From Manduca sexta (taxonomy: Eukaryota; Arthropoda; Insecta; Lepidoptera; Sphingidae): a stretch of DNA of 64,000 nt. Under the pieces are notes generated by a model. The model was not told the origin of the DNA. It saw nothing but the letters and a program-made list of their open reading frames with translations, and ran no database searches. Positions 11,700 to 24,994 of the stretch are shown piece by piece (position 1 is the first letter of the stretch; each line of letters begins with the position of its first letter). The stretch spans positions 9,889,170 to 9,953,169 of the forward strand of contig NC_051134.1 of the NCBI RefSeq assembly GCF_014839805.1, in the 5' to 3' direction. A program made the position numbers and the translations under genes.

Positions 11700-12550
11700 G
11701 TGGTGCAATTCAAGATGGTATTGCCTTATCGCTTACCTTCATGGCAACTTGCTCGTGTCGAAAAAAATATAGAGAACTACACGTTGCTCATGGCTTTGCC
11801 TGCGTATTGAGCCTTCCTTTTTCAAAACTATATGTATATAGCATCTTTACGATATATTGCCTTTCAAGCGTTGATATAGAGATAACATTATGTAAATCTT
11901 ATGTTAACAAATCTAACAAAAGCATTAAAATTAGAACATGTTAATACGATCGTAACATTGAGCGACACGAACGACATAATGTTTATAAGGATTATCCTAT
12001 GTATAAATAAATGCAAGATTAATGAGGTAGATTGATTATAAATTCAACAGGCTTGTGGTGGTTAATATCAATGCTTACTTTGTTATTCATATTTATGTAC
12101 TTGCTGTATGAAATATATTCTGCCTCCTTAAGTCCGTTTGGTAATCTATGTACGGCTCAGATCAATGACAAGGAGATGTACGGATCATTTTGACATTGTG
12201 TCAAAAATCGTCCATTAATAACGAATATTTTCAGCAGAAGTCCTTGGTTTAGTTTTCTTATGTTTTTATCATTTTGTAGTATAATGCCAATATGGCGTGT
12301 GCCTGAATGTATCTCTGCTTAGCTGATCGCAAAAATAAACCCAAATGGTTATTATAGATTCCAACATAGAGTTCAGTCACGATGAAGACATTATAGTTAG
12401 CTCTAACTTTAGAGATATACCAGATTAAATTAGATAGTATTTTAATTAACAAAAAAGAAGTTAAAACAATGTTTATTAGCTGTTAGCCAAATAAATGGTG
12501 ATGTTAAAACGAGTTTCATTATAAATAATTGTGCTAAACAAGTTGTTTAC
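11700..12550. other. Gene-free sequence
   Basis: AT-rich, with no repeat family from elsewhere in the window and no exon-like segment noticed. Confidence 0.4.
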
Positions 12551-12552
12551 CA

Positions 12553-12731
12553 GGGCCCTTATTCTGTATGATAGTGTAAACGCGTAACGCGGCCGTGTCA
12601 TGTTATCTTCGAGAAATGTGCGTGGAATGGTATTCTGTAAGCCAAATTTCTATAGTCCTAAACATGACGCGTTGTGTTACGTGCTTGTTACGCACTGTCA
12701 AAATAACGTGCGGGATAGAGAATAAGGCCCC
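12553..12731. mobile_element. MITE-3 element
   Basis: The ends are inverted: GGGCCCTTATTCTGTATGATAG at the left and 'gggatagagaataaggccc' at the right. The interior is rich in CGCGTAACG/GTTACG-type motifs and 'gtggaatggtattctgtaag', shared with 44514-44772. No coding capacity. Overlapping open frames on both strands are spurious. Confidence 0.6.
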
Positions 12732-13104
12732 AGAGCTCGTTAAAACTTGCCGTCTAGCAAGCGACCAGGCGTCGACTGCAAGAGAAATTAATGTTTTTTT
12801 AAAACATGGTGCGAATTGTAAGTTAAAGCGATTAATCCTAGTAATAAAAATAGCAAACGTCCTAGAGATGTAGGTTGCAACTAGCGCGCACACTTAGCTG
12901 TGTGTATTTTGTCCCATGATGTGATAGGAGGCGGCATGTCCCATGATGTTAGTAAAATGTTTTTAGCAAAGTAATTGAAAACGTATAGAGCCGGATCAAT
13001 AGGATTTATGGCCCATCAACTCCCAGGATAATAAAATTAGTAAAATTACTTTTACATATTTACATATATTATACAATAAACATTGATATAAATTTTCGAG
13101 GCTA

Positions 13105-13255
13105 CGAGGAGGCGAGCCTATTGCCATACCCGGCACAAATTTTAGATTCTAAATTGATACTGAGCAGGAAAAGCCAATAACACAATTCCTGACCCAGGAT
13201 CCGAACCTGGGACTTCAAAGCGGTCGTCGTACAGCGCAAGCAATTCTCCGCCAGG
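13105..13255 (-). repeat. SINE-A, 5' part
   Basis: Read in reverse: 'ttgcttgcgctgtacgacg', 'gaagtcccaggttcggatcc' (B-box region), 'tgctcagtatcaatttagaa' and 'ccgggtatggcaataggctc'. The 3' tail is missing. Confidence 0.65.
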
Positions 13256-13911
13256 AAGTTGAAGATTATTTTTTCTAAAATTAGTTACTTACCGTTTCGT
13301 ATGTCGTGAAAATTGAAACACGATAACATATCGAGACAATTGTATATTGAGAAATACTCTCTCAGTTCTACGTCTTGCAACACATTAACGATTTTTCAAT
13401 AATATGTTTCTAATTGGATCCGTAGGTGATCCTAGCATCTGATTGCCTCGGTATTTGACAGCGGGTAAAAATAGTTCTCATTTTGTTCACAATTTATTGA
13501 TGTTAAGAAAATATTTATCTAGCGAATTGATTTGATTGCCGCGGGGTTATTTCATAAGGACCAATTTACATTGGCAAAGTTGATGTGCGATTGTTCGTCG
13601 CTCTGTCTGCGTGGAAAACTAATTTTAAACCACCATTTAATTCCCGAAGGGTTGTATTGTGAAATATTCTTAATTAACCTTGTAGATATGAAGGGAAAAA
13701 ATCTGTGGAAAATGTATGCTTTTTATATTATATTGATCGAGCTCTATATTCCTTCAAGTAAGATGATTTGGTGTACATGATATAGAAACCGATACGCGTA
13801 TGCGCGCTATAGTGAGCGGCCAAGTCAAGCCAATATGCAAGTTCTTCTGCAGATTAATGCACAGAATATAATATACTACATTTTGTTTTAGCTATGATTT
13901 ATTTTATATAT

Positions 13912-14118
13912 CCGCTCGGATAGCGACTACCGTACACAAGGTGTTAAAACCCGCCATAGTGGCCCACGTAAGTGTGTCGCGTTCTGTGATCAGTCTGTGT
14001 ATACTATATATCCAGTTCCGGGACAATTGTGTTGACTGCCGAAGGGTAATCACATCTCATCAGTCGACATTCTATTGGACACAACTCTACTTACCATCAA
14101 GTGCAGCGGGGTTATAAT
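13912..14118 (+). repeat. Dispersed repeat family R, copy 1
   Basis: Shares 'ccgctcggatagcgactacc', 'aaacccgccatagtggccca', 'cgttctgtgatcagtctgtg', then 'cgaagggtaatcac' and 'ccatcaagtgcagcggggt' with copies at 16132, 35996, 39208 (reverse), 40778 and 54958. About 210 bp, no coding capacity. Class not assigned. Confidence 0.65.
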
Positions 14119-14799
14119 AAAATAATAAATAATAAAATAAATCAAATACGTGTGATTCGTCGTTTGTCTCCAATGTGAACTGAACTTTAGATGTTAGAAT
14201 ACTATTGAAAAATTATTCGCAGTTAAAAACTTATATATGCATTATAAATCGATGAGTTTATGTTTAAATTGAAGTCTAGCTAAGTAAACGATCGAGAGGC
14301 TTGTGTATAACCATTATGCTCGGGGAAGTGTATGGAATATTAGTTTTTGTTTATCAGTTTAGGTACAATGTTACCCAGTTCATGCGGTGCTTTGTAATAC
14401 AGTTTCAGATCGTGTTGCTACCGTTTTTTACACGGTAAAGGTTCCCCACTGTAGCTGATGGTAAGTGTCATAGGGTCTATTTCCTGGGTTCCTATCCTGG
14501 GGGCGATTACCCCCATGCGAGTAAAACAGCTATTTCACGGGGATAACAAAGAACCTGATTAAAGGACCGTAAAATAAAAAAAGTAATAGCTGACGTTAAA
14601 CTTATAAGACTATTGTGCAATATGATTAATAAAGATTATATTTGCTTGCATTGTTTGTTTTGACAACATTTTGAAGGCGGGGTTAAATTAGTTTTCCACA
14701 TAGATCACATGGGTAGCAATATTCAAAAGGTTAGGAACCATTAGTCTATATAGTGTCGACTGACGATTACCCTTCGTCAGGAGATAATTATACCAGCCT

Positions 14800-14944
14800 A
14801 GGGCCTCTTCTATGACTGTAAATCTGTAACACCGTGTTATTATCTTCGTCAAATTGTCAATGCTAATTTCTATTGAACTTATTATGACGCGCGTTGCGTG
14901 TTTCCTTCGCACTATTAACCGTATGGCATAGATAATTAGGCCCT
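14800..14944. mobile_element. MITE-3 related element
   Basis: Begins AGGGCCTCTTCTATGACTG and ends 'gcatagataattaggccctt', an inverted pair similar to the ends at 12553-12731. The interior holds 'gtaacaccgtgttatt' and 'gacgcgcgttgcgtg'. Confidence 0.45.
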
Positions 14945-16130
14945 TGTTCGTAACGCAACACTTACAGGGGCCACTGTGGACATCTTGTTTTCCTGGTGGA
15001 TACAAATATTCTGCCATTGGCACCACTCTATTGTTTATGGGTTGTGTTGCGTACGATCAGATTGGCTTGTCTCGACCTTATAAAAAATTTGGTTCGAGGT
15101 TATACTTTACACACATTCTTGGGATTGAGTAAATATTTTATTATGTTACTCTCGGCTAGATGGAATGGCTGTTATTTATGGATTGTTATCGAAAAGAATT
15201 TATTTATTGGATATTTATTGAATCAAGGTTTTAGGAATTTAAAGTATTTTAACAAACACAACAGTTTAGATATTATAAGTATTTATTAGTGTATATAGAT
15301 ATAGGAGAAGAGTACTTGCTTAATAAAACCTTCATTCATCATTTGTTTTTTACGCATTTTGATTAAGATGTTACTTAACAATAGACAATTTCGCAAATTT
15401 GTACGAAAGCAAAATATTAGCTTATAATTTTTAAAAATAAACAGCAGCAATCATTGTTAAAAATAGTCGGCAGAGATGCTCAGAGGTCCAGCTCTATTGA
15501 TACAATGCCTCGAAATAATTAATCCTTTTATAGGTCGACATTAATAAAATTTTAATATTCTAAATCTCATTTAACTTTAAATCGGACTATCACCGCATTT
15601 GTAAACAATTGTAAATACTATAATTTCTTCTTGCAAGTTCCAGACGGGACACTTGCACCGATATAGATACATGAAAAGCGATTGAAATTGCTAGAGACAA
15701 GAGATAAAACCTAGTTTAACATAAGATTAAAGGCTACCTTTAAACCCAAAGTACACAACGAAATTTCTATAGCGATTAAGAACTTACACGCGTCTGAAGC
15801 CGCAAGCAACACGAATGAAACTACATGATAATTACACCTAAAACTACCCGCAAATACCCGAAGTTTTCCGAAAATTGCCGACAGTTTCCGAGCGAAGGTG
15901 ATAAACGACCCTGGCTATTTCACGGAAACGGATGCACGGTGATGGATGGGCAGAAATTTTTGGGGCGACTTGTTTACGTCAGCATTTGTTTTCAAGAACT
16001 TTTAGGAACGGACCGATCATTTCTGCTGACATGTTTGACTTGTTTATCTTGTAGATAACAAAACGTGTGTGTACTTATCAAGTGTGATCAAGTTTAAATC
16101 TATTTAAGTTTGCTGGTGGTAGGACATATT
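14945..16130. other. Gene-free sequence
   Basis: Several open frames of 60-110 codons cross 14,688-15,290 and 15,825-16,058. None has splice sites or a recognisable family. The block 15830-16060 is less AT-rich than its surroundings and is not repeated here. Confidence 0.35.
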
Positions 16131-16131
16131 T

Positions 16132-16340
16132 TATATTCGCCCGGATAGCGACCATCGTGCATAAGATATTAGTACCTGCCAAGGTGGCACGCGTAATTGT
16201 GTCGCGTTCCGGGATCAGCCTGTGTATATCCGGTTTCAACAGGTATAATTGTGTCGGCTGAGCAGGGGTCATTATCTCTGGTCAGTCGATGTTCTATTGG
16301 ACACCACTCCATTTACCATCAAGTATAGTGGGGTCACTTT
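16132..16340 (+). repeat. Dispersed repeat family R, copy 2
   Basis: Contains 'cgcccggatagcgaccatcg', 'gtgtcgcgttccgggatcag', 'cctgtgtatatccggtttca' and 'ccatcaagtatagtggggtc', aligned end to end with 13912-14118. Confidence 0.65.
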
Positions 16341-18003
16341 ACGGTGTACCTATAAAAAAAACTCTTGAGGTATATAAGTCAATGAAAATTAATAATTTGG
16401 TGATGGTTTACTAATTATACCGTATCCATTATTGTTAATCTTGGTGAGCGGTTCTAAAATAAATATGAGCATTTGAATTTCGATTTATTTGGTTGTACCA
16501 CAGAATAAAGAATGGTATTACATATTTATTCTGCCTACCAACCAGTGACGAAGCATCCATACAATCCGATTCCTACCGGCTTCCCTTTTAGGACTATTTA
16601 TGTTCGTCTTCTAAGATGTTTTTATTACATAGAAACGTTGTCCGAGCTCAATATTGACAAGACGAAAGGAAGGTAATTGCCCGACATTCACTTAGTCAAC
16701 CTTCAACCACTGTCGCGGGTAGTCGGCTTACTAACTTTTGTATTTTTGTAAATAAAACGCCATCCTGTGTTTTTAGACGATTTAAAAATTATACTCCAAC
16801 TGGGAATGAAGAAAACGTTTGATTTCATACGTTAGTAATAAGTATACACTATTTAGCTTATTTTTAACTAATAAATACATTTTATTCGACTGTCATAGCG
16901 ACCGGAGACCAATAAACTAGATGGTCACGGCGGTCGACGCTCGGGTCTTATCAATGCGAGCTGCTAGGGCTATACAAGTATGTGACTATAGTAAATAGTG
17001 CGCTGTTTTTATGTCCAATTTTATTAGTCTATGACGCGTCTATTTGTAAAACGTCATTGCGCGATATGTTAACTAAGTCATTTTTTCGTTGCATCGGGTT
17101 ACCTTTTCAAAATTTTCACCCATCGCCACACCTACCTACATAGTCGTATAAAGTAAAAGGTTTGTAATAAGTTCCCGACTTTTCATGTCTTCTGTAATTG
17201 GATGAAGAATGCCATACAAATATGAAATACTTTCGCTAACAAGCCCCTTGTAAAGTTATTCTTCGTACAGTTGAGGTTCGTCAGAAAATTATGTAGGTGG
17301 TTTCAATTATATGTTTCTGTTTTTCACTTCATATTATTAACTTTTATCATCCCACTTCCATTAGTACTGTTATTTTTGTCTCACGACGAAGAAAATAAAT
17401 TTATTCTGATACTATGATAGCGGCGATAGCCTAGTTAGGAGTGGAATGGAATTTGGACTATGGACTATGGTGTATTTAAAATTTTTCTAACATAACATGT
17501 TTTAATCTAATTTTTGCAAAATATGTATAAATTCACATATAACCTTGTAATAGTAAGCTAGCGATATGTAAGGATTATATAGATCTTTTGTTTATATTTT
17601 ATAACACGAAATAAACACAAAGGTTTAATCCAAACTGTACAACAAAAGCGTTTGAAAATAGAACATTTCATTAAACAAACTTTGAAAAAAGAATAAACAT
17701 TTTGTCGCGGAAAATAAAAACTTGTGTTCATGCTCGCAGCGTTTGTTACAAAAACAGCGTTGTACGGGTCGGACTATTTCCTTGGAACAACCGACACCTG
17801 TGACATGTACTACAAGTTATAGGCGGAAGTGGGAGTGGTTATGGACAGTTTAGTTTACGTTAAAGGTGGGATAAGTATTTCATACGAAAGTTTATTGAGT
17901 TTAGTTTTGTGGTGGATAAAATACTCTTTGCCAGGAGCTATTGCAATACAAGTTATTAGATACGGTGGAGGTGGCAGTCATAATATGAAATAAATATTAT
18001 ATG
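16341..18003. other. Gene-free sequence with a SINE-B scrap
   Basis: At 17418-17460 lies 'agcggcgatagcctagttag', the SINE-B head only. Elsewhere no gene or repeat is supported. 17660-17900 is comparatively GC-richer unique sequence. Confidence 0.35.
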
Positions 18004-18245
18004 AAAGCCTCAGTGGCGTAGTATGTTACGGAATGCCTCCAGTGCTAAGGTCTCGGGATCGATCCCGGGTTGGGCAATGTGATATTCGTTTTTTTAAATT
18101 CAGTATCAGGCCTGAATCTAGAGTTTGTTTCCGCTATGACGATAGGCTCACCCCCTTTTGCATCATGGGACGGAATACGCACGGCGAAAATTTGATGCAC
18201 TAGTTGCGCCTCTGCCTACTCTTTCGGGGATAAAAGATTTGTGTT
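18004..18245 (+). repeat. SINE-A, near full-length
   Basis: From 'gcctcagtggcgtagtatg' (A-box region) and 'tctcgggatcgatcccgg' (B-box region) through 'attcagtatcaggcctgaat', 'acgataggctcaccc' and 'catcatgggacggaa' to 'gcctactctttcggggataa'. Confidence 0.75.
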
Positions 18246-18779
18246 TACAGCAAAGAAGTGACTAAACGTTATTAGATTAAGAATAAGAAAAGCACCCAAA
18301 CTTTACTGGCCATTTCCATACAACTAACTTGGAATCTTACTGTTCACGGCTTCAGCTTATCATTCGGCCGATGAGACAAATATATTTCTACCGCGACCGC
18401 TTGTATTTTAGAGCAGTGATTTCGTACCTCTGCCTTTAGCGGTTATACTGTTTTCGCAAATTATATAAAACAAGCAATTCATTGTTTGTCTGTCGGTCCG
18501 TTATGTTTACCGTACAATAGAGAATTGTATTTAACTAGTCTTTATTTATTTAGGATTTCGATAAGTTAACGTAAATATTGGACTACAATTTCATCATGCT
18601 TAGTTTTGGGGTCAGTTTATTTAGTTTTATGACGGAATTGTTGAAATAATTGTTATATGGGATGTTGGACATTATTTTTGTTCATTGGTTAAAACCGCGA
18701 AATAGTAAAAAGTAGATCTTTTTTCCACGTTGTTTTTGGCATGGAAATGTAATGTGTTGTAATTTTCGTTTTTTTATTT

Positions 18780-18875
18780 TAGCCGACTTCAAAAAAAGGA
18801 GGAGGTTATCAATTCGACGTGAATGTTTTTTTTTGTATGTTTATTACCTCAGAACTCGCACATTTATGAAACGAT
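18780..18875 (+). repeat. Dispersed repeat family P, copy 2
   Basis: 'gccgacttcaaaaaaaggag', then 'gaggttatcaattcgacgtg' and 'cctcagaactcgcacattta', matching 6465-6660 with a shorter T tract. Confidence 0.6.
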
Positions 18876-20455
18876 TTTTTAAAATTTAATTTTGGACTTT
18901 TTAAAATTGCTTACTTTTAAAGTTCAATTCCGGGTTAGGCGTCACATTGTTTGGGTTTAATAACATGATTTACCCGTAACTTGATTCCCGGAGAGATTAG
19001 AAGTCAGAAAGAGGGCCGATCTTAACTGCCTAAATCATTCTGCAACATGCTTAAACAACCTGTGTTGCTATCCGCAATATCACCATAGGTTAATCGTATG
19101 AAAACCCATGGAAAATCCGCTAGATCAGGTAATTGAATCCAAATATTAGAGATATACTCTGATACGCATAAAGCCAAGAACATGAGCATTACAATAACTT
19201 TCTTGCGAATGATACATAAGCAAAAGTGCAATTTCCATGTATCATTCCTGCGAATGCTCGAAGCTACGTTCGCAGTAATGTCCCAGGCGAGTCAGGATTA
19301 ACCTGTATCATTTCTTTCTACTTTTCGTGTCCACTCCGTGTCGCTTGCGTTCCTGTATGCTCGATAAAATGATCTACCAATATGTTCGACTTCGATGGTT
19401 TTTAAAATAAGATTGTAATAAAACATCGAGCGTTGTTCGAAGTGCGGCTCGGTGCTTTGTTACAAGGGAATACTCTATACTCAATTAAAAGCAATATTTT
19501 CGACATGACCTTTGGAATTACTCAGTTTTCATCCCAAAGGTATATTGTTTTAACATAAAATTCCGCCCGTGGAAAACTCAATTTATGTAATTTGAATAAA
19601 TAATATAGAGTGTACGTCGAACCGCTGTCGCTTTATTTTCTCTGTTTAACTTGATGTCAGACGCAATAACTTGATATTGTAAGAAATAAAATATTCTTTC
19701 AAAGGGTTGACGTCGGATCTTTGCTCTTCTGAGTGTTAAACGACTTCGAGCAAGGTTTGCTGATATAAAAAACCTTAAAGGTTTTCTTATGTTTACAGGT
19801 AGAAATCAATATAACACTAGTTTTAAGGTTATTGCGGTTTTTTACATTTTTTTTATAACGTTTCGAGTACTTTGCAGTTTTTTTTTGCTATAATGATTCG
19901 TAATCTACTAGGTAAGTGACAATACGTTCCATAAACTATTTTTACTACTTTTATAATGTAGAATAATAAATTACAAGACCCGGAAAATAAAGGTAAAAAA
20001 GGTGCAGGAAGGAGAAGCAAGTCGTGGCTGAGTAATGAATAAGAGTGGATTGGAATAAAATGGTTCAAGAATTGTATTGACTAGCCATGGATTAGGAAAG
20101 GTTCAAGGGACTCCTAACCTTCAGTTATGGGATGCACTTGAAGAATAGAAGTAATGAGCTGGATGGACTCGAAGACTATGGCTGACTTTTCAATAGACTT
20201 CTTTAATAGTCGGGCATAATTTTAAGGAAAAAAAGGTTTTTATTATTGGAACAAAACGAAAAATAACAGCTATATATTTATGTTGTATTTTTATTTGTTG
20301 TATATAATTTCCTGGATTAGCAGACAGGCTACTTTTTTATCCCGATACGTCGCCCCCGTAAGATTTTTTTCTGATTTTATACGTAGTTAGAGAGCGTCGT
20401 AGAATTGGACTATGCCGCTATAGATCGGTACAGTAATTTAGGAATTTTTTTAGTA
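18876..20455. other. Gene-free sequence
   Basis: No supported gene. The open frames at 19022-19231 and 19853-20068 (minus) lack start context, splice sites and family resemblance. Confidence 0.35.
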
Positions 20456-20795
20456 GGCGAAGCGGCGATAGCCTAGTTGCCAGTGGAACGAACAGGCGAG
20501 AGGCATGTCCGCAGGGTCAAAATCGAAAACACGTACCTCTGACTTTTTTTAAGGTTATGTGTGTATTTTTTGTGAATCATTGCTTGCTATAACGGTGATG
20601 GAAAACATCGTAAGAAAACCTGCTTATCTGAGAAATTCTTTATAGGAATTTTGAGGGTGTGTGAAGTCTACCAAGCCGCATAATAGGCGAGCGTGGTGGA
20701 CTAAGGCATAATCCCTTAGTAGTAAAAGAAGCCCGTGCCAAACAGTGGGACGGTATATAATACAGAGCTGATATTATTATATTATTATAGCGGAC
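20456..20795 (+). repeat. SINE-B, near full-length
   Basis: 'gcgaagcggcgatagcctag', then 'cgcagggtcaaaatcg', 'aacggtgatggaaaacatcg', 'gcgtggtggactaaggc' and 'cagtgggacggtatataat', followed by an (ATT)n tail near 20774-20786. Confidence 0.8.
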
Positions 20796-21179
20796 AAAGC
20801 CGCGAGCAACACCTAGATTTTGCATAAAACATGTTAACTACTGTGTGAGTAAGTATTACAAGATAAAACATTGTGTTAATTAGTTAAACTTGTCCCCCAA
20901 AGGATACGGTAATTAGGGTACATTGTTTTACTTCCGCCTTTGTTACCGCGCGTTATTTCAGAGTACAAGCGCTAGTTAACATTTAAAAGGAAATAATGTT
21001 ACTTCTAATAAAATTACGCAGGCGAAGCTGCGAGCAAAAGTTACTTTATACGCTGAACAACTGTACTAATACAGGTCCCAGAGCTTTGGACATAATTACT
21101 GGTAGATGTATTCAATTACTTAGTTGATTACGTATTTGGTGAATTTGAATTGTTATGGAAGTCTGGGTAATTAAGTTTG

Positions 21180-21425
21180 AATTTGCAGCGCGCATTCTGT
21201 CAATCGCTGACAGTTATTTTAAACAATTGACAGTTATGTAAAATTTATATTTTCGTTAAGTTTTGTTAAATTTTCTAATTATCCGCGCAATTTTTTGAAT
21301 TTTTTCTTTCTTTAGAACCTTCTTCTGACAACATCAACAAAAAAAATAGTGAAATCGATCCAGTCGTTCACGCGTGATAGCGTGACCAAGGGAAATAGGG
21401 ATTCACTTTTATATATATAGATATA
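21180..21425 (-). repeat. Helitron-like element
   Basis: Pairs with 53604-53860 in the opposite orientation. Shared parts are 'gcagcgcgcattctgtcaat', 'cgcgtgatagcgtgaccaag' and 'agggattcacttttatata'. It resembles short non-autonomous Helitrons of moths, which begin near TATATAAAAATGAATCCC. Not coding. Confidence 0.5.
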
Positions 21426-21774
21426 TGTCATTGAATTTATTCTGAATTAACGGTGATGTGTGTGCCCAAGCTTATAATTGAATATGCCATTTCGAAAAGG
21501 ACAAATCTCATAAATATAAAATATCTAGAATATATAATAACAAATAACAACAAAACTTCTGTATTTTTTATTGCTAATTGTACCCAAATTGTTACCCAAC
21601 AATATATTTTTTTTACACTATTTTAGAAAATAATAAGCTTTTACGATTTCCTAAACTTTTACATTATCAGACATGTGCCTTTTAAGATATTGCATATTCA
21701 ATTATAATTGTGGCTAATAATATAATTAGTGTGAACAACAAATTGACAATGACAATAACAAATTCGGCTCCAAC

Positions 21775-21900
21775 ATAATTGCGTCAACTGCCGAGGGGTA
21801 ATCATCTCTCGTCAGTCGTCATTCTATAGGACCCTGATATTCCACTTCAGGCTTACACCCACCGATGGCGACTTAACCATCAAGAAATAAACACGTTAAC
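21775..21900 (+). repeat. Dispersed repeat family R, distal fragment
   Basis: 'attgcgtcaactgccgaggg' and 'gtaatcatctctcgtcagtc' followed by 'taggaccctgatattccac'. Only the 3' half of the family is present. Confidence 0.5.
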
Positions 21901-22489
21901 GTAAACTTTAACGATCGTAATACGTTTGTTAGTGCCTGTTTAAGATGTCCGAGTAAACGCTAATCGTCCAATATAATGCGACCAAATTTACAAGTCAATT
22001 TACAATTAAATTAACTACCTATATGTAAAAACTTTGTTTTTACGAAAAGAAACGCCATGTCGCTACCACTACTGGAGGGTGAGTGGTGCGGTCATGTTGG
22101 TTTCATCGGTCTTATGGCCTAATTACACTCAGGAGTATAGCATCATCTGAGCGAGCATTGGACCGTGTCCCTAACCCTATGTATCCTTTACACCAGCATA
22201 CCAACCAAACCTGCGGTGGCCTTCTTCGGCATGTATAAGACGGCCCCAGGGTACCTTGTTACCTATATGCGTTAATTGCCGTATACGTCACCTCGAGGCA
22301 ATAAAAAAAATAAAAATAAAAATGCTTTATTCATCACGTAGGCGAACATAGTTGCACTTATGATAAGTCAATGTACATGAGAATATTTAATTATTACTTA
22401 ATTAAATTAGCTTGTATAAACAAAGACAATTTATATTGAAAATAAAATAAATGAAAAATATACTTAGTAAACAAAAAAGCCAGCTCGGG

Positions 22490-22700
22490 TTGGCAGGGAA
22501 GAAAAATTAAAAATTCTTGTGCGCTCGGCCTCCATAGTCCACATCGAATACACGCCGATGCTAGGACATTTGTCGCGGCCCTAGGCATACAGTTAAGTGT
22601 GCATACCTCATGGTCACCAATTCACATTAAGGTCTAGGAGGGCTCGCGAACATTTCTTGCCCTTCTCCCTCCTCCCATATGTAATATATCGTTGCAAGGA
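22490..22700. repeat. Dispersed repeat family T, copy 1
   Basis: Shares 'catttgtcgcggccctaggc', 'tacctcatggtcacc' and the pyrimidine-rich 'cttgcccttctccctcctcc' with 31200-31440. Not recognised. Confidence 0.4.
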
Positions 22701-22784
22701 GCACAATGAAACGCGTGTATTCAATTCGACCATTTATTGCGGACTGCCAGATTATCCTCATTAATACAATATTTATACTTATCA

Positions 22785-22975
22785 CTATAGTATAAAACAA
22801 AGTCGCTTTCTCTGTCCCTGTGTGTGCTTATATCTTTAAAACTACGCAACAGATTTTGATGCGGTTTTTTTTAATAGATAGTGTGATTCAAGAGGAAGGT
22901 TTATATGTATAATAATAACATCCATTAAATAGTCAGCATTGCACCCGTGCGAAGCCGGGGCGGGTCGCTAGTACA
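22785..22975 (-). repeat. Helitron-like repeat, inverse of 440-735
   Basis: Contains 'aaagtcgctttctctgtccc', 'cagattttgatgcggttttt', 'gattcaagaggaaggttta' and 'cgtgcgaagccggggcgggt', ending CGCTAGTA. It is the reverse complement of the repeat near the window start. Confidence 0.55.
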
Positions 22976-22999
22976 TATATAAAGCTGACTATACTACAC

Positions 23000-23125
23000 C
23001 ATCTTAAGAGGGTTCCTTCACCTTTCTCCCCCCTTCCTGGCCCAGATACCCCCTTCCAACTTTCCTCCAGGTCCCTGCAGGTTTTCCCCGGTATTGACTG
23101 CGGGGGCCCATACAAAAAAAACTGC
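23000..23125 (-). repeat. Dispersed repeat family U, copy 1
   Basis: Pyrimidine-rich block 'ttcctccaggtccctgcagg' related, in reverse, to 24125-24275 and to the insert at 38098-38240. Class unknown. Confidence 0.35.
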
Positions 23126-24124
23126 CGTTTACATTATCTGGTGGATAATATTTACTTGACCAATATAAATCTCTAAGAGTTTAGTCACTTCCCACTCTAG
23201 GTTTCCACCGATCGATGAAGGATAAACCATTAAGGAGTAAACGTTAACGTTCGCGTTAACGTCAGGTCAACAGTATGGTAAACATAACTCGAACAATGAA
23301 TGTACGTTTTGTACATACTTGTCAGGCTGTCGTTTGGTACGCTGTTATACTGTTTACAAAGTCATGGACGGAGTTAGGCATTGTGGGGGATATGGGCCCT
23401 CGTTATAAAAGTATAATGCGATAGAGCGGCTAACTGATCAATCATGCGTGACGTAGAAGTTCAAACCGGATTGTCATGAGAGTGTTAATGCAACATTTTT
23501 AAATGAAAATTTATTTGCGAAATATAGGTAACAACAAAAAGGTTACGTAGAGTTATTTTTTTATGATCAATGTACTCGTATTGAATGCCCTGAATTTGTT
23601 AATAGTGTTCCTTAGACAATTCTATTTAAGTCTTTGATTTGATTGCAAAATTTATACAAATGAATTAAATGATTTCATAATGACAAAAATAAACTAATAT
23701 TCCAATAACTGTTTGTAACTGATATTTTCACGCCATGAAAACAAAATGATACCCTTGCAAAATTCCGAGTACATCCCTGACATCTGATTATGCCAACGCT
23801 AACGTTTGGCTGAATACCACACATGGGGAGACGGGGCCAAAGTGGGGGCGGATAAAAAGCTCAACGAGATTTTCGTGATAAATTAGACTTTAGCGCATTC
23901 ACTGGCATATTTGGCGATTAACCGAACCGTTTAGCTGTCAAAACTGGTGAAATATTGCCATCAGCGCAGCTTCTGAAAGATCGGTTTAAGATGAATACTT
24001 GTGATTGATTGTCAAAAGGCTTTTTGGTGTAAGTTTTTACAGGAGACAGGGGATCGATCCCTTTAAAATGTGTGATTAGTAATATTAGTATGTTGTGTGT
24101 CGTAGTAAGGTATTTTTTTGAATG
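23126..24124. other. Gene-free sequence
   Basis: No exon-like or repeat structure supported. Confidence 0.35.
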
Positions 24125-24275
24125 AGTGTTTTTGCAGTCAACACCGTGGGAATCTGCAAATAGGATACCGGAATACCTCTGCTTAGTGACTGCAGGGGCC
24201 TGGAGGAGAATTGGAAGGGAATTTCTGAGGGAGAAAGTGTGGGGGAACAATTTCCTATCCTTTTTGAGGATGGGC
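24125..24275 (+). repeat. Dispersed repeat family U, copy 2
   Basis: 'ttgcagtcaacaccgtggga', 'atctgcaaataggataccgg' and 'gactgcaggggcctgg', close to 38098-38240. The two overlapping open frames of 109 and 131 codons run through this repeat on opposite strands and are not genes. Confidence 0.45.
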
Positions 24276-24990
24276 GGAGTTATTAAAAAAAAAATCCCTG
24301 ACACATGTAACAAAAATTATTATTCCTCTTATTATCTGTTTTTCCACTTTCTTTTATTATGCACCTGCCTTCGTCCTCTACACCACCACAAGGTCGACTG
24401 GGAGAGAATGCTCATGGCATTAAATTCATCTGTAGACCATGTGTACAAAGTGTGAATTAAAAAAATAAATAAAAATGTTTTTTTTTAAATGTTTTATTTT
24501 ACACATCGAAGAGCCCCCTTCGCTCTCTACGCTACGTTACTGACTGTTGGGTTTATTTAGTAGTTGTTCCTCGCGTAAAAATCTTCACTAGAATTAAATG
24601 TCTTACAGGATAATTAATAATAACAAGGTAGTGGATAAATGAAAGGTGAAAATATTTCTTTAGAACCGTATCTACATGCTTTAAAATTCAGGGCATCAAA
24701 CTGCTGTAATTGGAATTTAAGAATAAAGGGCGGGTGTCAATACACCCACATTTAAAACGGCTTTGGAACAACTTGTTAACGAATGAAATTAGTTAGCATA
24801 AATATTAACATACTTCATAAGAACAAACATTAAAATATTTTAGTTACATAATATTTCAAGCACGAGTACTGAATATAACTTCTCTGTGTTCATGAATATT
24901 TAAAGTTACACGTAAACTTATTCACTGAGTGCGGGCTTGTTAAGGCCTCGTTTTCACTAGCAACGTAATTCGCAGCCTTAAAAGTAAGGT
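24276..24990. other. Gene-free AT-rich sequence
   Basis: Nothing supported. Confidence 0.35.
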
Positions 24991-24994
24991 AACT

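Noticed and set aside
12595..12893. Overlapping open frames on both strands (92 and 96 codons)
   Set aside because: They cover a MITE and its flank in mirrored frames, without splice or family support.
23918..24455. Open frames of 131 (minus) and 109 (plus) codons
   Set aside because: Both cross repeat family U in opposite directions; no protein family recognised.
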